Counted from the stretch's first letter, positions 34,592 through 45,370 are shown. The stretch is DNA of 62,099 nt from Solirubrobacter ginsenosidimutans (GCF_027587205.1 NZ_JAPDOD010000052.1:1-62099), one strand, 5' to 3'. Notes: generated by a model from the letters alone, not told the origin. Numbers and translations are program-made.

Positions 34592-35758
34592 ATGGTCGAT
34601 TTCACACTGACCGACGAGCAGATCGCCCTCCGAGAGATGGCGCACGATTTCGCCGCCAAGGAGATCCGGCCCGTCGCCTGGGAGTTCGACAAGGAGGGCA
34701 CCTGGCCGCAGGCGATCCTCGAGAAGGCCTGGGAGCTCGGCCTGATGAACGCCCACGTCGAGGAGCGCTACGGCGGCCCGGGCGTCAGTTATCTCGAGGG
34801 CGCGATCATCGAGGAGGAGCTCTGCTGGGGCTGCTCCGGCATCGGCACCTCGATCGGCGCCAACGGTCTCGCCACGGCTCCGTTGGCCCTCGGCGGCTCA
34901 GAGGCGCTGAAGGAGAAGTACTTCGGGATGCTGACGGAGTCCCCGATCTTCGCCTCGTTCTGCCTGACCGAGCCCGATGCCGGCTCCGACGTATCCGGCA
35001 TGCGCACCACGGCCGTCCGCAAGGGCGACAAGTGGGTCATCAACGGCTCGAAGTGCTTCATCACCAACGGCGGCTACGCGTCCTTCTTCACGGTCTACGC
35101 CAAGACCGACAAGGACAAGGGCCACCGCGGGATCTCCTGCTTCATCGTGCCCAAGGACGACACGGTCACGGTGGACAAGAAGGAGGACAAGATGGGCCAG
35201 CGGGCGTCCAACACCGCGACCATCACGTTCAACGACACCGAGATCCCCCTCGACCACCTGGTCGGCGAGGAGAACAAGGGCTTCAAGCTCGCGATGATGA
35301 CCCTCGACCGCACCCGCCCGGGCGTGGCGGCGATGGCCACCGGCATCTCGCGCGCGGCGTTCGAGTTCGCGACCCAGTACTCCAAGGAGCGCGTCCAGTT
35401 CGGCGTGCCGATCGCGATGCATCAGGGCATCCAGTTCCTGATCGCCGACATGGCGACCAAGGTGCACCTCTCGCGCCTGGCCGCCTGGCATTCCGCGGTG
35501 CTGCTCGACCAGGGCAAGCGCAACACGCTCGAGTCCTCGCACGCCAAGCGCTTCGCCGCCGACTCCGCGATGGAGGTCACCACCGACGCGGTCCAGGTCT
35601 ACGGCGGCTACGGCTTCATCAAGGACTACCCGGTCGAGAAGCTGATGCGCGACGCGAAGATCATGCAGCTCTACGAAGGCACGTCCCAGATCCAGCGCCT
35701 CGTGATCGCGCGCGAGACGCTGCTTCCGCGCCGCATCGAGGAGCCCGCCGCGGCCTAA
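34592..35758 (+). CDS. Acyl-CoA dehydrogenase
   Basis: 388 residues, usual length. FTLTDEQIALREMAHDFAAKEIRP at the start, FAD-binding ASFCLTEPDAGSDVSGM and ITNGGYASFFTVYAKTD, and the catalytic glutamate in MQLYEGTSQIQRLVIAR. The closing C-terminal arginine-rich FAD contact is present. It oxidises acyl-CoA to enoyl-CoA and passes electrons to ETF. The chain-length preference is not clear. The TetR-type operator in its promoter fits control by a fatty-acyl signal. Overlaps the converging gene by 4 bp. Confidence 0.92.
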   Translation: MVDFTLTDEQIALREMAHDFAAKEIRPVAWEFDKEGTWPQAILEKAWELGLMNAHVEERYGGPGVSYLEGAIIEEELCWGCSGIGTSIGANGLATAPLALGGSEALKEKYFGMLTESPIFASFCLTEPDAGSDVSGMRTTAVRKGDKWVINGSKCFITNGGYASFFTVYAKTDKDKGHRGISCFIVPKDDTVTVDKKEDKMGQRASNTATITFNDTEIPLDHLVGEENKGFKLAMMTLDRTRPGVAAMATGISRAAFEFATQYSKERVQFGVPIAMHQGIQFLIADMATKVHLSRLAAWHSAVLLDQGKRNTLESSHAKRFAADSAMEVTTDAVQVYGGYGFIKDYPVEKLMRDAKIMQLYEGTSQIQRLVIARETLLPRRIEEPAAA

Positions 35759-36522
35759 GCGGGAACCTCCAGCGCCGTGATGAATCCCAGGATGCGTTCC
35801 CAGGCGTCCTGGGATTCGTCTTTGTAGGACTCCTGGCGGCGATCGAAGAAGGAGTGCGGCGCGCCCTCGTAGACGTGGATCTCGTGCTCGACCGGCAGGG
35901 CGGCGTCGAACGCGGCGATCTGGTCGGGCGTGATGTTCTCGTCGGCGCCGCCGAAGAGGCCGAGCACCGGGACCTTGGCCTCGGGCGCGCGGTCGATCGA
36001 CCAGCGCGTCCCGTCGGGCTGCAGGCCTCCGGGCCGCGACACGAGCGAGCCATAGAAGCCGACGACGCCCGCCAGGCCCGCGTGGCCCATCGTCGCCGAC
36101 ATGAACGACTGCGCGCCGCCGAAGCAGAAGCCGACCGTGATGGCCCGCTCGGTGCCGAGCGCCTGCAACGCGGCGGCGACGTCCAGCGCGATGTTCTCCG
36201 GCGTCGTCTGCTTGACGTGCGGCATCCATTCGAAGTCCTCGTCACGTGGGTCGAGCCCGGCGGTGCGGCCGAAGTAGTCGATCGCGATCGCCGGGTGCCC
36301 GGCGGCGGCGAAGCGCTCCGCCAGTTGCTCGTAGAAGCGGAACAGGCCACGCACGTCGGGCAGCACGACGACCCCGGTCGGGCCGTCGGCCTGCGCCAGA
36401 TAGGCGCTGAACTCGGTCCCGTCGGCGGAGGTGAGGGTGAGCCGCTCGCCCGCCGCGCCGCCGGCGATCACCTGGAAGCGCTCGGGGAGCTCGGGGACGA
36501 TCGCGTCAAAGGGGAAGCACAT
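35755..36522 (-). CDS. Dienelactone hydrolase family protein
   Basis: 255 residues, alpha/beta hydrolase. Catalytic triad of the DLH type: nucleophile Cys in VGFCFGGAQS, Asp in GLFGGADENITPDQ, His in YEGAPHSFFD. Early motif VVVLPDVRGLFRFYEQLAERFA also matches. It hydrolyses lactones or esters; the substrate is unknown. ATG 36522 is favoured over TTG 36531. Confidence 0.85.
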   Translation of the reverse strand: MCFPFDAIVPELPERFQVIAGGAAGERLTLTSADGTEFSAYLAQADGPTGVVVLPDVRGLFRFYEQLAERFAAAGHPAIAIDYFGRTAGLDPRDEDFEWMPHVKQTTPENIALDVAAALQALGTERAITVGFCFGGAQSFMSATMGHAGLAGVVGFYGSLVSRPGGLQPDGTRWSIDRAPEAKVPVLGLFGGADENITPDQIAAFDAALPVEHEIHVYEGAPHSFFDRRQESYKDESQDAWERILGFITALEVPA

Positions 36523-36545
36523 GAGTCGCAACGTACCCTTGCCGC

Positions 36546-37001
36546 GTGAGAAGCATCACCGCGACCGTGATCGTCGAAGGCCCCGGCATCGAGGCCGAGC
36601 AGCTCTGGCACGACCGTTCGCGCTGGGCGTCGTGGATCGACGGGTTCGGCGGACTCTCCAAGCTCGAAGGGGAGTGGCCGCTGGCGGGCGCGCGGCGGGT
36701 GTGGACGATGCGGGTGGGCTCGCCCACGGCCTCGCGCGGACTGATCGCGGAGCGCGTGAGCTCCTACGCCGCCGGCGACGGCCAGGTACTGACGTTCGAG
36801 GACGAGCGGGTGACCGGGGTCCAGCGCGTCCGCTTCGAGACCGACGGCGTCCGGACGCGGATCTCCGTGACCATGGAGCTCGCGACCAAGACCTCGCTCG
36901 CGCCGGCACGCAAATGGTGGCTGCGACGCCAGCTGCGCGGCGCGCTGAACCGCTCCCTCGCCCGCTTCTCCTACGAGCTCGCCGCGGAGCGCGACCGCTA
37001 G
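36546..37001 (+). CDS. SRPBCC/START-like domain protein
   Basis: 151 residues. VIVEGPGIEAEQLWHDRSRWASWIDGFGGLSKLEGEWPLAG is the opening of a polyketide-cyclase/dehydrase-type START fold; the rest alternates strands and ends in a long helix (APARKWWLRRQLRGALNRSLARFSYELA). It should bind a small hydrophobic ligand. GTG 36546 follows TACCCT (36534-36539) by 6 nt, a leaderless start. First gene before the beta-oxidation fusion. Confidence 0.7.
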   Translation: MRSITATVIVEGPGIEAEQLWHDRSRWASWIDGFGGLSKLEGEWPLAGARRVWTMRVGSPTASRGLIAERVSSYAAGDGQVLTFEDERVTGVQRVRFETDGVRTRISVTMELATKTSLAPARKWWLRRQLRGALNRSLARFSYELAAERDR

Positions 37002-37012
37002 TCTCGCGACCC

Positions 37013-38607
<1,595 letters not shown>

Positions 38608-38611
<4 letters not shown>

Positions 38612-39348
38612 GCGCGCAGGAGCTCGCCGCGCTGATCCGCTCGTCCGGGCCGGTCGTCGTCTTGACCGGCGCGGGTGTGTCCGTGCCGTCCGGGATCCCC
38701 GATTTCCGCACGCCGATGACCGGCCTGTGGGCGAACGTCGACCCGATGGAGGTCGCCCACATCTCCGTGTGGCGGCGCGACCCGGAGCGGTTCTGGTCCT
38801 TCTATGGGCAGCGGTTCGCCGTGCTGGACGGAAAGGTTCCCAACGGCGCGCACCGGGCGATCGCCGAGCTGGAGCGCCGCGGCTTGGTCTCTGGCGTGAT
38901 CACGCAGAACATCGACGGTCTGCACGCGCTCGCGGGCTCCCTCGACCCGATCGAGGTCCACGGCTCGATCCGCACCGCCTCGTGCCTCACGTGCGGGGCG
39001 TCGTACTCGCTGGCCGAGACTCGGGCGCGCGGGGCCGTGCCGCGGTGCGACTGCGGCGCGGTGCTCAAGCCCGACGTCGTGCTGTTCGGCGAGATGCTGC
39101 CCGAACGGGCGATGCTGCAGGCGTCGGCGCTGGCGCAGTCGGCGGGGATGATGCTCGCGGTCGGCTCGTCCTTGGAGGTCTGGCCGGTGGCGGGGCTGCC
39201 CGAGGAGACGCTCAACGCGGGCGGGAAGCTGGCGATCGTGACCAAGGGCGACACTCCGTATGACGCGTACGCCGACGTGAAGCTGGACGGCGACGTGGTC
39301 GACGAGCTCGAGGCCGTCCTCGCTGCCCTCGACGCCGCCGCCGCGTAG
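38608..39348 (+). CDS. cobB: NAD-dependent deacylase (sirtuin)
   Basis: 246 residues. Sirtuin motifs: LTGAGVSVPSGIPDFRT, ITQNIDGLHALAG, catalytic histidine in EVHGS (near 117), a zinc site CLTCG...CDCG, and LKPDVVLFGE, AVGSSLEVWPVA. It removes acyl groups from lysines using NAD; acyl-CoA synthetase is a known target in bacteria. GTG 38608 shares GTGA with the stop of the preceding fusion gene, so it is co-translated with beta-oxidation functions. Confidence 0.9.
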
Positions 39349-39395
39349 GCGGCGCGGCGCGTGTGGCCGTGGCGCGTTGCCGCTCGTGTGCGGCG

Positions 39396-39440
39396 CGAGG
39401 GTCGAGTTTGTCGTGTACAGCGCGACAAACTCGACGCTCG
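39396..39440. repeat. 45-bp palindromic repeat, intergenic copy
   Basis: CGAGGGTCGAGTTTGTCG, 9-nt loop TGTACAGCG, CGACAAACTCGACGCTCG: an 18-bp stem with one mismatch (13 inner bp perfect). It lies between two converging genes and could act as a terminator. It matches the copy inside tilS (47151-47195) at 39 of 45 positions, with one compensatory base-pair change. Confidence 0.85.
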
Positions 39441-39448
39441 TTGCGCGG

Positions 39449-40219
39449 CTACTCCGCCGCGTGGAGCGCGCGGGCGCGGATCGCGGCCTCCAGGCGGGCG
39501 AGCGCGGCGGTGACGACCTCGACGCCCGCCGGCTGGAGGCGGCCTTCGCGGGCGGCGGCGGCCGCCGCGCGGACCGGGTCGAGGTAGCCGCGGAGCTCCT
39601 CGAGGCGCTCGGCGAGGTCGCCGTGGGTGACCCAGCCCGCCAACTCCGCGACCGCCGTCGACAGCGCAGCCTCGAGCTGGAGTGCAGCCTCAGGGTGGCG
39701 GCCGCATTCGAGATCGGCGCGGGAGCGCAACGTCAGCTCCTCGCAGGCCAGCGACACGTCGCGCGCCGACAGCAGCGCCGCGAGCCGCTCGCCCGGGCGG
39801 TGCTTGGAGCGGCGGCGGACCCGCTGCGGTTCAAGCAGCGGGAGCTCGTGCGCCTCCGTCCATTCGCCGATCGCCAGCTCCGCGCCCGTTCCGGTGCCCG
39901 CGCGCATCAGTGAGGCGCGGCCCGGGTCGGGGGCGCCGGGCTCGGCGGAGGCCACGCGATGGGCGGAGAGGAAGCGCGCGAGGCACGCACCAGCGCGACG
40001 CTGCCAGTCCTCGTCGTCGGGATCGCCCGCCGCGGAGGCGTCGATCACCGTCACCCGCCGCACGGGGATCGCGTCCTCGGCGGCCGCACGCCGACGGCGC
40101 CGGCGCGGCGCCTCGGCCTCGGTCACGACGACCACCTCGCGCACCTGGTCACCCGCGAAGCGCCGTGCGACGTAGCGCCCGGGCGGAGGCCCGAGCGGGC
40201 CGGCGAACTCCCACTGCAC
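39449..40219 (-). CDS. Hypothetical protein
   Basis: About 256 residues from GTG 40219 (QWEFAGPLGPPPGRYVARR). Contains VREVVVVTEAEAPRRRRRRAAAEDAIPVRRVTVID near the start, then a helical, alanine- and leucine-rich body. No membrane helix, signal or known motif. It lies 26 bp downstream of the large wall-hydrolase gene. The start is uncertain; the frame is open up to that gene's stop. Confidence 0.5.
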   Translation of the reverse strand: MQWEFAGPLGPPPGRYVARRFAGDQVREVVVVTEAEAPRRRRRRAAAEDAIPVRRVTVIDASAAGDPDDEDWQRRAGACLARFLSAHRVASAEPGAPDPGRASLMRAGTGTGAELAIGEWTEAHELPLLEPQRVRRRSKHRPGERLAALLSARDVSLACEELTLRSRADLECGRHPEAALQLEAALSTAVAELAGWVTHGDLAERLEELRGYLDPVRAAAAAAREGRLQPAGVEVVTAALARLEAAIRARALHAAE

Positions 40220-40245
40220 GAAGCGGAAGCTGCGCGGATCGTCCG

Positions 40246-42738
40246 TCAGCGGTCCTTCTTGGCCTTGATGGCCGAGTCCGACGGCTCGACGGACACCTTC
40301 GGGTTGTCGATCTTGCCGAGGCGCTCGATCAGGCGGGCCCACTGGGTGGGCTTCAGGACCGCGTTGAGCTGCTTGGAGAGCTTGGTGTTGTCGCCGTACT
40401 GCGGGTGGAAGCCGATGTGGATGTGATCGGCGTGATCCGGCAGCGAGAGCGTGTTGTCGGCGTCCGGGAAGGTCATCAGCGAGATGATCTGGTGCGGCTT
40501 CATCGTGCCCTGCAGCGTGAGCAGGCGCTGGATGACCATCTCGGTGATCGAGCCCTTGCCCTGGTTGCCGAGGATCGGGATGCCGTTGATGGCCGCGATG
40601 TCGACCGCGGTCCCGGTCGTGTGCTCGGACACGTTGCCGGACGTCGTCAGGTAGGAGTGGCCGCACTCGAGCGCCGTGACGGTCGGGTTGAAGCCGGACG
40701 CGACGAGGAACTCCAGCGTGGCCAGCACGCGCCGGTCGATCAGACCCGCCTGGATGTCCTGACGACCGCACTCGTAGATCTGGATCCGCGGGTCGGCGAG
40801 GACGCGCTGCTGCAGCGTCTCCTTGCTCATCAGCAGGATCTGGCCGATCGTCGGCGCGGTGGCGTCGGGGCCGACGAACGGGTTCTTGCCCTTGGCGCGG
40901 TAGATCGCCGTGGACTCGAGCAGCTTCCAGCCGTCGAGGATCGGCTTCGGGTCGATCCGCGGCGCGCCCTTGCCGGCGGGGCGGATCTCGAAGCGCACGA
41001 ACGGCTTCTTCTTCGACGAGGCGGCGCCGATGCGGCCGAGCACGGTGCCCGCCGGGACCTGCGAGCCGACCTTGAGCTTCTTGATGACGATCTGGTCGCG
41101 GGCGAGGCCGAGCGCGCGGGCCGGAGTCAGCGCGCCGTCGATCCGGCCGGTGCGCAGGAACTCCTGCTGGGCGCCGCCGGCGGCCATCGCGTTCGAGCGC
41201 GTCGGGTGCGCGAACAGGCGCTCCTTGACGGCGGGCTCGGCGGCCGTGGTCGTCGCGGTCGCGTCGGCGGCGGCCGTGGTCTCCGTCTCCGGCTTGCCGG
41301 CGGCGTCGGCGGTCTGCTTGGACGACGCGCGCGAGGCGGGCCGGTCCGTGTTCGAGGCCGCCACCTTCGGCTTGGCGTCCGGCTTGGGGAGCGCCAGCAG
41401 GCGCTTGATCTCCGCCGGGTCGGCCTTCTGGGGCTTCGGCGCTGCGTACTGCGCGGAGATCTTGGCCAGCTTCCCGTACGTGTACGTGTTGCCGTAAGCG
41501 TCCTGCACCTGGATGTAGTTGCCGAGGCGCTTGGAGTGACCGATGCTCGTCACCTGGACGTCGCCGATGGCGATCACCGGGGACCCGGCGTTGGCGTAGA
41601 TCGAGATCCCGTTGTGCGAAGCCGAACCCTGAAGTGCAACTGCACGGTTGGAGCCGGTGACCTTGAGGCTGCGCTTGGTGACCTCGTCCTTGTAGCTCGC
41701 GGTGGCCGCGACCGGGAAGCGGCCTTCGGTAAGACCGGTGAGCGAGCCGACCAGGTTTGCCGGCATGCCGCCGATGATCTGGGCCCGCATCAGGACCGAG
41801 TCCACATACCAGTCCGCGTGGTTGTAGGCGTAGACGGCGCCGCGGATGTCCTTGTCGGCGCCGGCGGCCTTCAGGTAGCGCGCGGCGGCGAAGATCGCGT
41901 CGACCGGGTTGTACGGGTCCATCAGGCCGTCGTTGTTGCCGTCGACGCCGTACGTCTTCCAGGTCGCGGGCATGAACTGCATCCAGCCCTGCGCGCCCGC
42001 GGAAGAGACGTTGAGGTTGCGGCCGTAGTCGGTCTCGATCTCGTTGATCGCGGCCAGCAGCTCCCAGCGGACGCCGTACTGGGTGCCCGCCGCCTGGTAG
42101 ATCGGCAGCAGGAACGGCGGGATCCGGAAGCGGTCGATGAAGAAGTTCGGGACGCCGGGCTTGGCCGCGCCGGGCGTGGCGAGCGTGACCGACGGATCGT
42201 TCTGCGCGGCGCCGGTGCCGGCAGCGGCGTTGTCGTGCGCGGGCGCGTCGTCGGTCGGCGCGGGCGTCGCGGCTTCCTCGACCTTGCCGGTCAGCGACTC
42301 GGTGTTGGCCTTGGTCTCGTCGGTCGCCTGGTTCGTCGTGTCCTTGGGCTTCTCGACCGGGGCCTTGGGCTTGGCCTTGTCCTTCGTCTTGGTCTTGCCG
42401 GAGCCGCCCTTCTGGTTCTGCGGCGTCGGTGTCGCGGTCGGCGTCGGGGTGTCCGTCGGCGTGGCGGTGACCGTGGGCGCCTGCGTCGCCGTCGGCGTGG
42501 GCGTGGTCTCCGTCGAGCCGAGGTCGACGATCGAGGAGACGGGCGCGGGCAGCCCGGGGATCTGCAGCTGGTCCACCGGCGTGCCGGGCGGCACCTCGAC
42601 CGTGATCGTGAGCTGCTGGCCGGTGACCAGGGTCACGCGCACGTAGTGCATGTCGGCGTGGGCAGCGGTCACGAAAACGCCCGCGTAGAACGCGGAAGCG
42701 GCGAGCGCAACGGCAATTGGACGGCGTGACGAATTCAT
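40246..42738 (-). CDS. Modular cell-wall hydrolase: lytic transglycosylase + LytM-like + VanY-like domains
   Basis: 830 residues. A signal peptide (VALAASAFYAGVFVTAAHA) is followed by a Thr/Pro repeat stretch (TPTATPTDTPTPTATPTP) and a Lys-rich linker. Next an MltB-type transglycosylase domain (WELLAAINEIETDYGRNL then SSAGAQGWMQFMPATWKTYG, catalytic Glu in EIETD). Then a LytM/M23-like barrel (GDVQVTSIGHSKRLGNYIQV) that lacks the usual zinc ligands. Last, a VanY/M15-like region with SEHTTGTAVDIAA and DHADHIHIGFHP. It should cut both glycan and peptide parts of peptidoglycan, outside the membrane. Confidence 0.82.
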   Translation of the reverse strand: MNSSRRPIAVALAASAFYAGVFVTAAHADMHYVRVTLVTGQQLTITVEVPPGTPVDQLQIPGLPAPVSSIVDLGSTETTPTPTATQAPTVTATPTDTPTPTATPTPQNQKGGSGKTKTKDKAKPKAPVEKPKDTTNQATDETKANTESLTGKVEEAATPAPTDDAPAHDNAAAGTGAAQNDPSVTLATPGAAKPGVPNFFIDRFRIPPFLLPIYQAAGTQYGVRWELLAAINEIETDYGRNLNVSSAGAQGWMQFMPATWKTYGVDGNNDGLMDPYNPVDAIFAAARYLKAAGADKDIRGAVYAYNHADWYVDSVLMRAQIIGGMPANLVGSLTGLTEGRFPVAATASYKDEVTKRSLKVTGSNRAVALQGSASHNGISIYANAGSPVIAIGDVQVTSIGHSKRLGNYIQVQDAYGNTYTYGKLAKISAQYAAPKPQKADPAEIKRLLALPKPDAKPKVAASNTDRPASRASSKQTADAAGKPETETTAAADATATTTAAEPAVKERLFAHPTRSNAMAAGGAQQEFLRTGRIDGALTPARALGLARDQIVIKKLKVGSQVPAGTVLGRIGAASSKKKPFVRFEIRPAGKGAPRIDPKPILDGWKLLESTAIYRAKGKNPFVGPDATAPTIGQILLMSKETLQQRVLADPRIQIYECGRQDIQAGLIDRRVLATLEFLVASGFNPTVTALECGHSYLTTSGNVSEHTTGTAVDIAAINGIPILGNQGKGSITEMVIQRLLTLQGTMKPHQIISLMTFPDADNTLSLPDHADHIHIGFHPQYGDNTKLSKQLNAVLKPTQWARLIERLGKIDNPKVSVEPSDSAIKAKKDR

Positions 42739-42938
42739 GAAACGGACGGCGGCAAACCTAGCGACGAATTCCAGGGTGCTCGTACTGACAACGCAGAATC
42801 ATCACGAGTCTGTCGCTGTTTTGTCTCAATTGACTGCAAATCGGCTCACTCTCGACCTGTGGTCGAGGTAGAGGCCCTTGTTCCCTCGGTGCCTACGGTA
42901 CCGTCCGGCATATAGGCGTTCGATAAGGAGTTGGGAAA
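42739..42938. promoter_or_regulatory. Divergent intergenic region with hairpin CTCGACC-TGT-GGTCGAG
   Basis: A 7-bp stem with a 3-nt loop lies at 42851-42867. The perfect palindrome ACGGTACCGT (42895-42904) and TATAGG (42911-42916) precede AAGGAG of the rightward gene. No riboswitch is recognised; a c-di-AMP element was looked for because of the wall hydrolase and was not found. Confidence 0.35.
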
Positions 42939-43472
42939 TTGGCCGACGAAGATGGCGGGGGGCTGCGGGACCGGCTTTCACGCCAGAGCGAGGAAGCGCT
43001 GGGCAAGCTCGCGTCCGAGTTGCTGGAGAACCCGCTGGTCAACAGCGCGATCACGAGAGCGTTCTCCGCGCGCGAGAAGGCCGTCTCCGCACAGGAGGCC
43101 GCGATGGGCGCGCTGAACCTGCCGTCGGCGGCGGACATCGATCGCCTCACGCGCCGGCTGCGCACCGTCGGCACCCGGCTCGAAGGGATCGAGGAGTCGC
43201 TCGACCGCCTGCAGGACGGCGTCGACAAGCTCTCGGTCAAGCTCGAGGCCGCCGGTCGTTCCTCCGAGCCGGGCATCAGTGAGCGCGTCGCCGCGATCGA
43301 GGGGCAGCTGTCCAAGCTGGTCAACGAGGTCGGCCACGTCTCCGACGCGATCGAGGCGGGCCCGGTGCCGGTGCACCGCGAGCAGGAGCGCCTCGCGGTC
43401 GACGAGGCCCCGCCCAAGCCCGCCGCGGCCAAGAAGAAGGCCGCGGCGAAGAAGAAGCCGGCGGCGGGCTAA
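42939..43472 (+). CDS. Phasin-like helical protein with AAKKK tail
   Basis: 177 residues. A helical N-terminal part (LRDRLSRQSEEALGKLASELLENPLVNSAITRAFSAREKAV), a coiled-coil middle (IDRLTRRLRTVGTRLEGIEESLDRLQDGVDKLSVKL), and a basic tail (PPKPAAAKKKAAAKKKPAAG) like histone H1 or PhaF-type phasins. It may bind granules, DNA or both. TTG 42939 is supported by AAGGAG 8 nt upstream. Overlaps the converging phosphorylase gene by 4 bp. Confidence 0.7.
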   Translation: MADEDGGGLRDRLSRQSEEALGKLASELLENPLVNSAITRAFSAREKAVSAQEAAMGALNLPSAADIDRLTRRLRTVGTRLEGIEESLDRLQDGVDKLSVKLEAAGRSSEPGISERVAAIEGQLSKLVNEVGHVSDAIEAGPVPVHREQERLAVDEAPPKPAAAKKKAAAKKKPAAG

Positions 43473-44152
43473 GCCGCCGGGAGGGCCGCGAACGCGACGC
43501 GGCCCATTTCCTCCTCGGCGGCGAGGAGCGCCTCGTCGCCGATCCGCTCGTGCGTGGACACGATGTCGCTGACCACGCACACGCACGCGGCGGCGAGTCC
43601 GTGACGCGCGGCCACCGCGAACAGCGTGGCCGCCTCCATCTCGATCGCGACCGCGCCGTCCGCCCGCCAGCCGTCCGCGCGACGCGGGTCGGGGTCGTAG
43701 AAGAGGTCGGCGGAGACGATCACGCCCGCCGGCGCCTGCAAGGCGGCTTGCAGTTTCGGGTCGGGCGCGAGCGGGCGCGTCGCGCCGAGCGCGCGGCTCG
43801 CGCCGTCCCCCGGCAGCGCCGCCTCGGCGGACAGCAGCTGACCGAGCTGTAAGTCCGCGCTGAGTGCTCCGCAGGTCCCGACCCGCAGCAACCGCCGCGC
43901 GCCGAGCATGATCAGCTCTTCGGCCACGATCGCCGCGCTGGGGCCGCCCATGCCGGTGGCCTGAACGGTGAGGGGATGGCCATCGGCGGCGATCCCGCTG
44001 TACCCCCAGAGGCCGCGATGGTGGTTGAGCATCTTGGGGACGCCGGTGATCAACTGCTGGGCGAGCCGCAGCGCGCGACCGGGGTCCCCGGGGAGCAGAA
44101 CGCGCTCGGCGACGGGCTCGTGGGGGCGGAGATGGAGGGTCTCTGTCGACAT
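43469..44152 (-). CDS. Purine-nucleoside/uridine phosphorylase (DeoD/Udp family)
   Basis: 227 residues. Family motifs: LLPGDPGRALRLAQQL (phosphate site), QATGMGGPSAAIVAEEL, RVGTCGALS and AIEMEAATLFAVAARHGL (ribose 2'-OH contact), then VVSDIVSTHE with the Asp used for purine N7. The Asp in VVSD favours purine over uridine substrates. It releases the base from nucleosides for salvage. Confidence 0.82.
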   Translation of the reverse strand: MSTETLHLRPHEPVAERVLLPGDPGRALRLAQQLITGVPKMLNHHRGLWGYSGIAADGHPLTVQATGMGGPSAAIVAEELIMLGARRLLRVGTCGALSADLQLGQLLSAEAALPGDGASRALGATRPLAPDPKLQAALQAPAGVIVSADLFYDPDPRRADGWRADGAVAIEMEAATLFAVAARHGLAAACVCVVSDIVSTHERIGDEALLAAEEEMGRVAFAALPAA

Positions 44153-44184
44153 GCGGCGTGGTATCGAACTACAGTCCGGTCGTC

Positions 44185-44922
44185 ATGGCGAAGGACAAGA
44201 AGAAGGACAAGAAGGACAAGAAGGACGATAAGGGCGTCGAGACCGACGCTCTCGCCGCCGTTCGTGCAGCGGTCGAGCGGACCCTTCAGTTGTCGGCGGA
44301 GGGCGCCGCGTCCACGCGCGAGCGTACGAAGGAAATCGTCGATGACATCGCCGCGGCCGCCAACAAGGTGCGCGGCACGCTCGAGGACATGAAGGTGCTC
44401 GACGAGGTCAAGCGGCTGCGCCGCGAGGTCGAGGCGCTCGCGTCCCGCGTCGCGTCGCTGGAGCTCCGGCCCGGCAGCGGCGCCGCTCCCGCCGAGAAGC
44501 CCGCGGCTGCCGCCAAGCGCAAGCCCGCGGCGCGCAAGACGGCTGCCAAGCGCAAGCCGGCCGCGCGCAAGCCCGCGGCCGCCAAGGCGCCCGCAGCGGT
44601 GACCACCACGGTCGCGAAGCCGGCGGCGGCGGCCAAGAAGCCCGCGGCGGCCAAGAAGCCTGCTGCGGCCAAGAAGCCTGCTGCGGCGAGGAAGCCGAGG
44701 GCGGCCAAGAAACCGGCGGCGGCGCGCAAGCCCGCGGCCGCGAAGAAGCCGGCGGCGGCCAAGGCGCCGGCGGTGGCCAAGGCGCCGGCGGTGGCCAAGG
44801 CGCCGGCCGTGGCCAAGGCGCCCGCCGTGGTCAAGCCCGCCGCGACGACGCCCCCGGCTCCGGCCGTGACTCCGGCCCCCACGCCGGTCGTCGCTCCGAA
44901 GCCGCCCGCCGGGAGCTCGTAG
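44185..44922 (+). CDS. Phasin-like protein with long KPAAAK (histone H1-like) tail
   Basis: 245 residues. N-terminal lysine-rich start (AKDKKKDKKDKKDDKG), a helical region with coiled coil (VRAAVERTLQLSAEGAASTRERTKEIVDDIAAAANKVRGTL), then over 120 residues of KPAAAK/KAPAVA repeats and a Pro-rich end. It resembles the gene at 42939 in layout and may be its paralogue. The repeat tail is typical of H1-like nucleoid proteins of high-GC bacteria. ATG 44185 is preferred to ATG 44158 (MVSNYSPVV), which lacks support. 3 bp upstream of the SCP2 gene. Confidence 0.65.
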   Translation: MAKDKKKDKKDKKDDKGVETDALAAVRAAVERTLQLSAEGAASTRERTKEIVDDIAAAANKVRGTLEDMKVLDEVKRLRREVEALASRVASLELRPGSGAAPAEKPAAAAKRKPAARKTAAKRKPAARKPAAAKAPAAVTTTVAKPAAAAKKPAAAKKPAAAKKPAAARKPRAAKKPAAARKPAAAKKPAAAKAPAVAKAPAVAKAPAVAKAPAVVKPAATTPPAPAVTPAPTPVVAPKPPAGSS

Positions 44923-44925
44923 CCG

Positions 44926-45351
44926 GTGAGCGCCTCATTCGAGTCGGCCAAGGAGCTCCGCGAGGTGATCGACAAGATCTTCTCGCTGATGGACGCCGAC
45001 CCCGACATGGGGCCGAAGCTACGCGCTGCGGACACGCCGCAGCGGTTCGAGTTCTCCGACTTCGACGTCGTGGTGAACATCCGCGCCACGAAGGGCGACG
45101 AGGAGGGGAACCTGTACTGGGAGTGGTCGGACGACGTCGCATGGGACTCCAAGGTCCAGATGACGATGTCGTCCGAGGTCGCCAACCGGTACTTCCAGGG
45201 CAAGGAGAACGTCGCGATGGCCGTCGCGCGCCGGCGGATCAAGACCGGCGGGGACATGAAGGCCGCGTTGGACCTGATCCCGATCACCAAGCCCGTGTAC
45301 GCCCAGTACCGCGAGTACGTCGAGCGCGAGAAGCCGCACTTGAAGGTCTGA
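44926..45351 (+). CDS. SCP2 sterol-carrier-like domain protein
   Basis: 141 residues. FESAKELREVIDKIFSLMDADPDMGPKLRAADTPQRFEFSDFDVVVNI and the C-terminal VAMAVARRRIKTGGDMKAALDLIPI match the SCP2 fold, a small lipid-binding domain. Stand-alone; the ligand is unknown. GTG start 3 bp after the H1-like gene and 19 bp before the cyclase gene, so the three are likely one unit. Confidence 0.75.
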   Translation: MSASFESAKELREVIDKIFSLMDADPDMGPKLRAADTPQRFEFSDFDVVVNIRATKGDEEGNLYWEWSDDVAWDSKVQMTMSSEVANRYFQGKENVAMAVARRRIKTGGDMKAALDLIPITKPVYAQYREYVEREKPHLKV

Positions 45352-45370
45352 CGAGCGGGGCGGACGTCGC

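Noticed and set aside
42739..42938. Possible c-di-AMP riboswitch before the wall-hydrolase gene
   Set aside because: Such switches often precede wall hydrolases in actinobacteria, but none of the conserved blocks could be found here on the minus strand.
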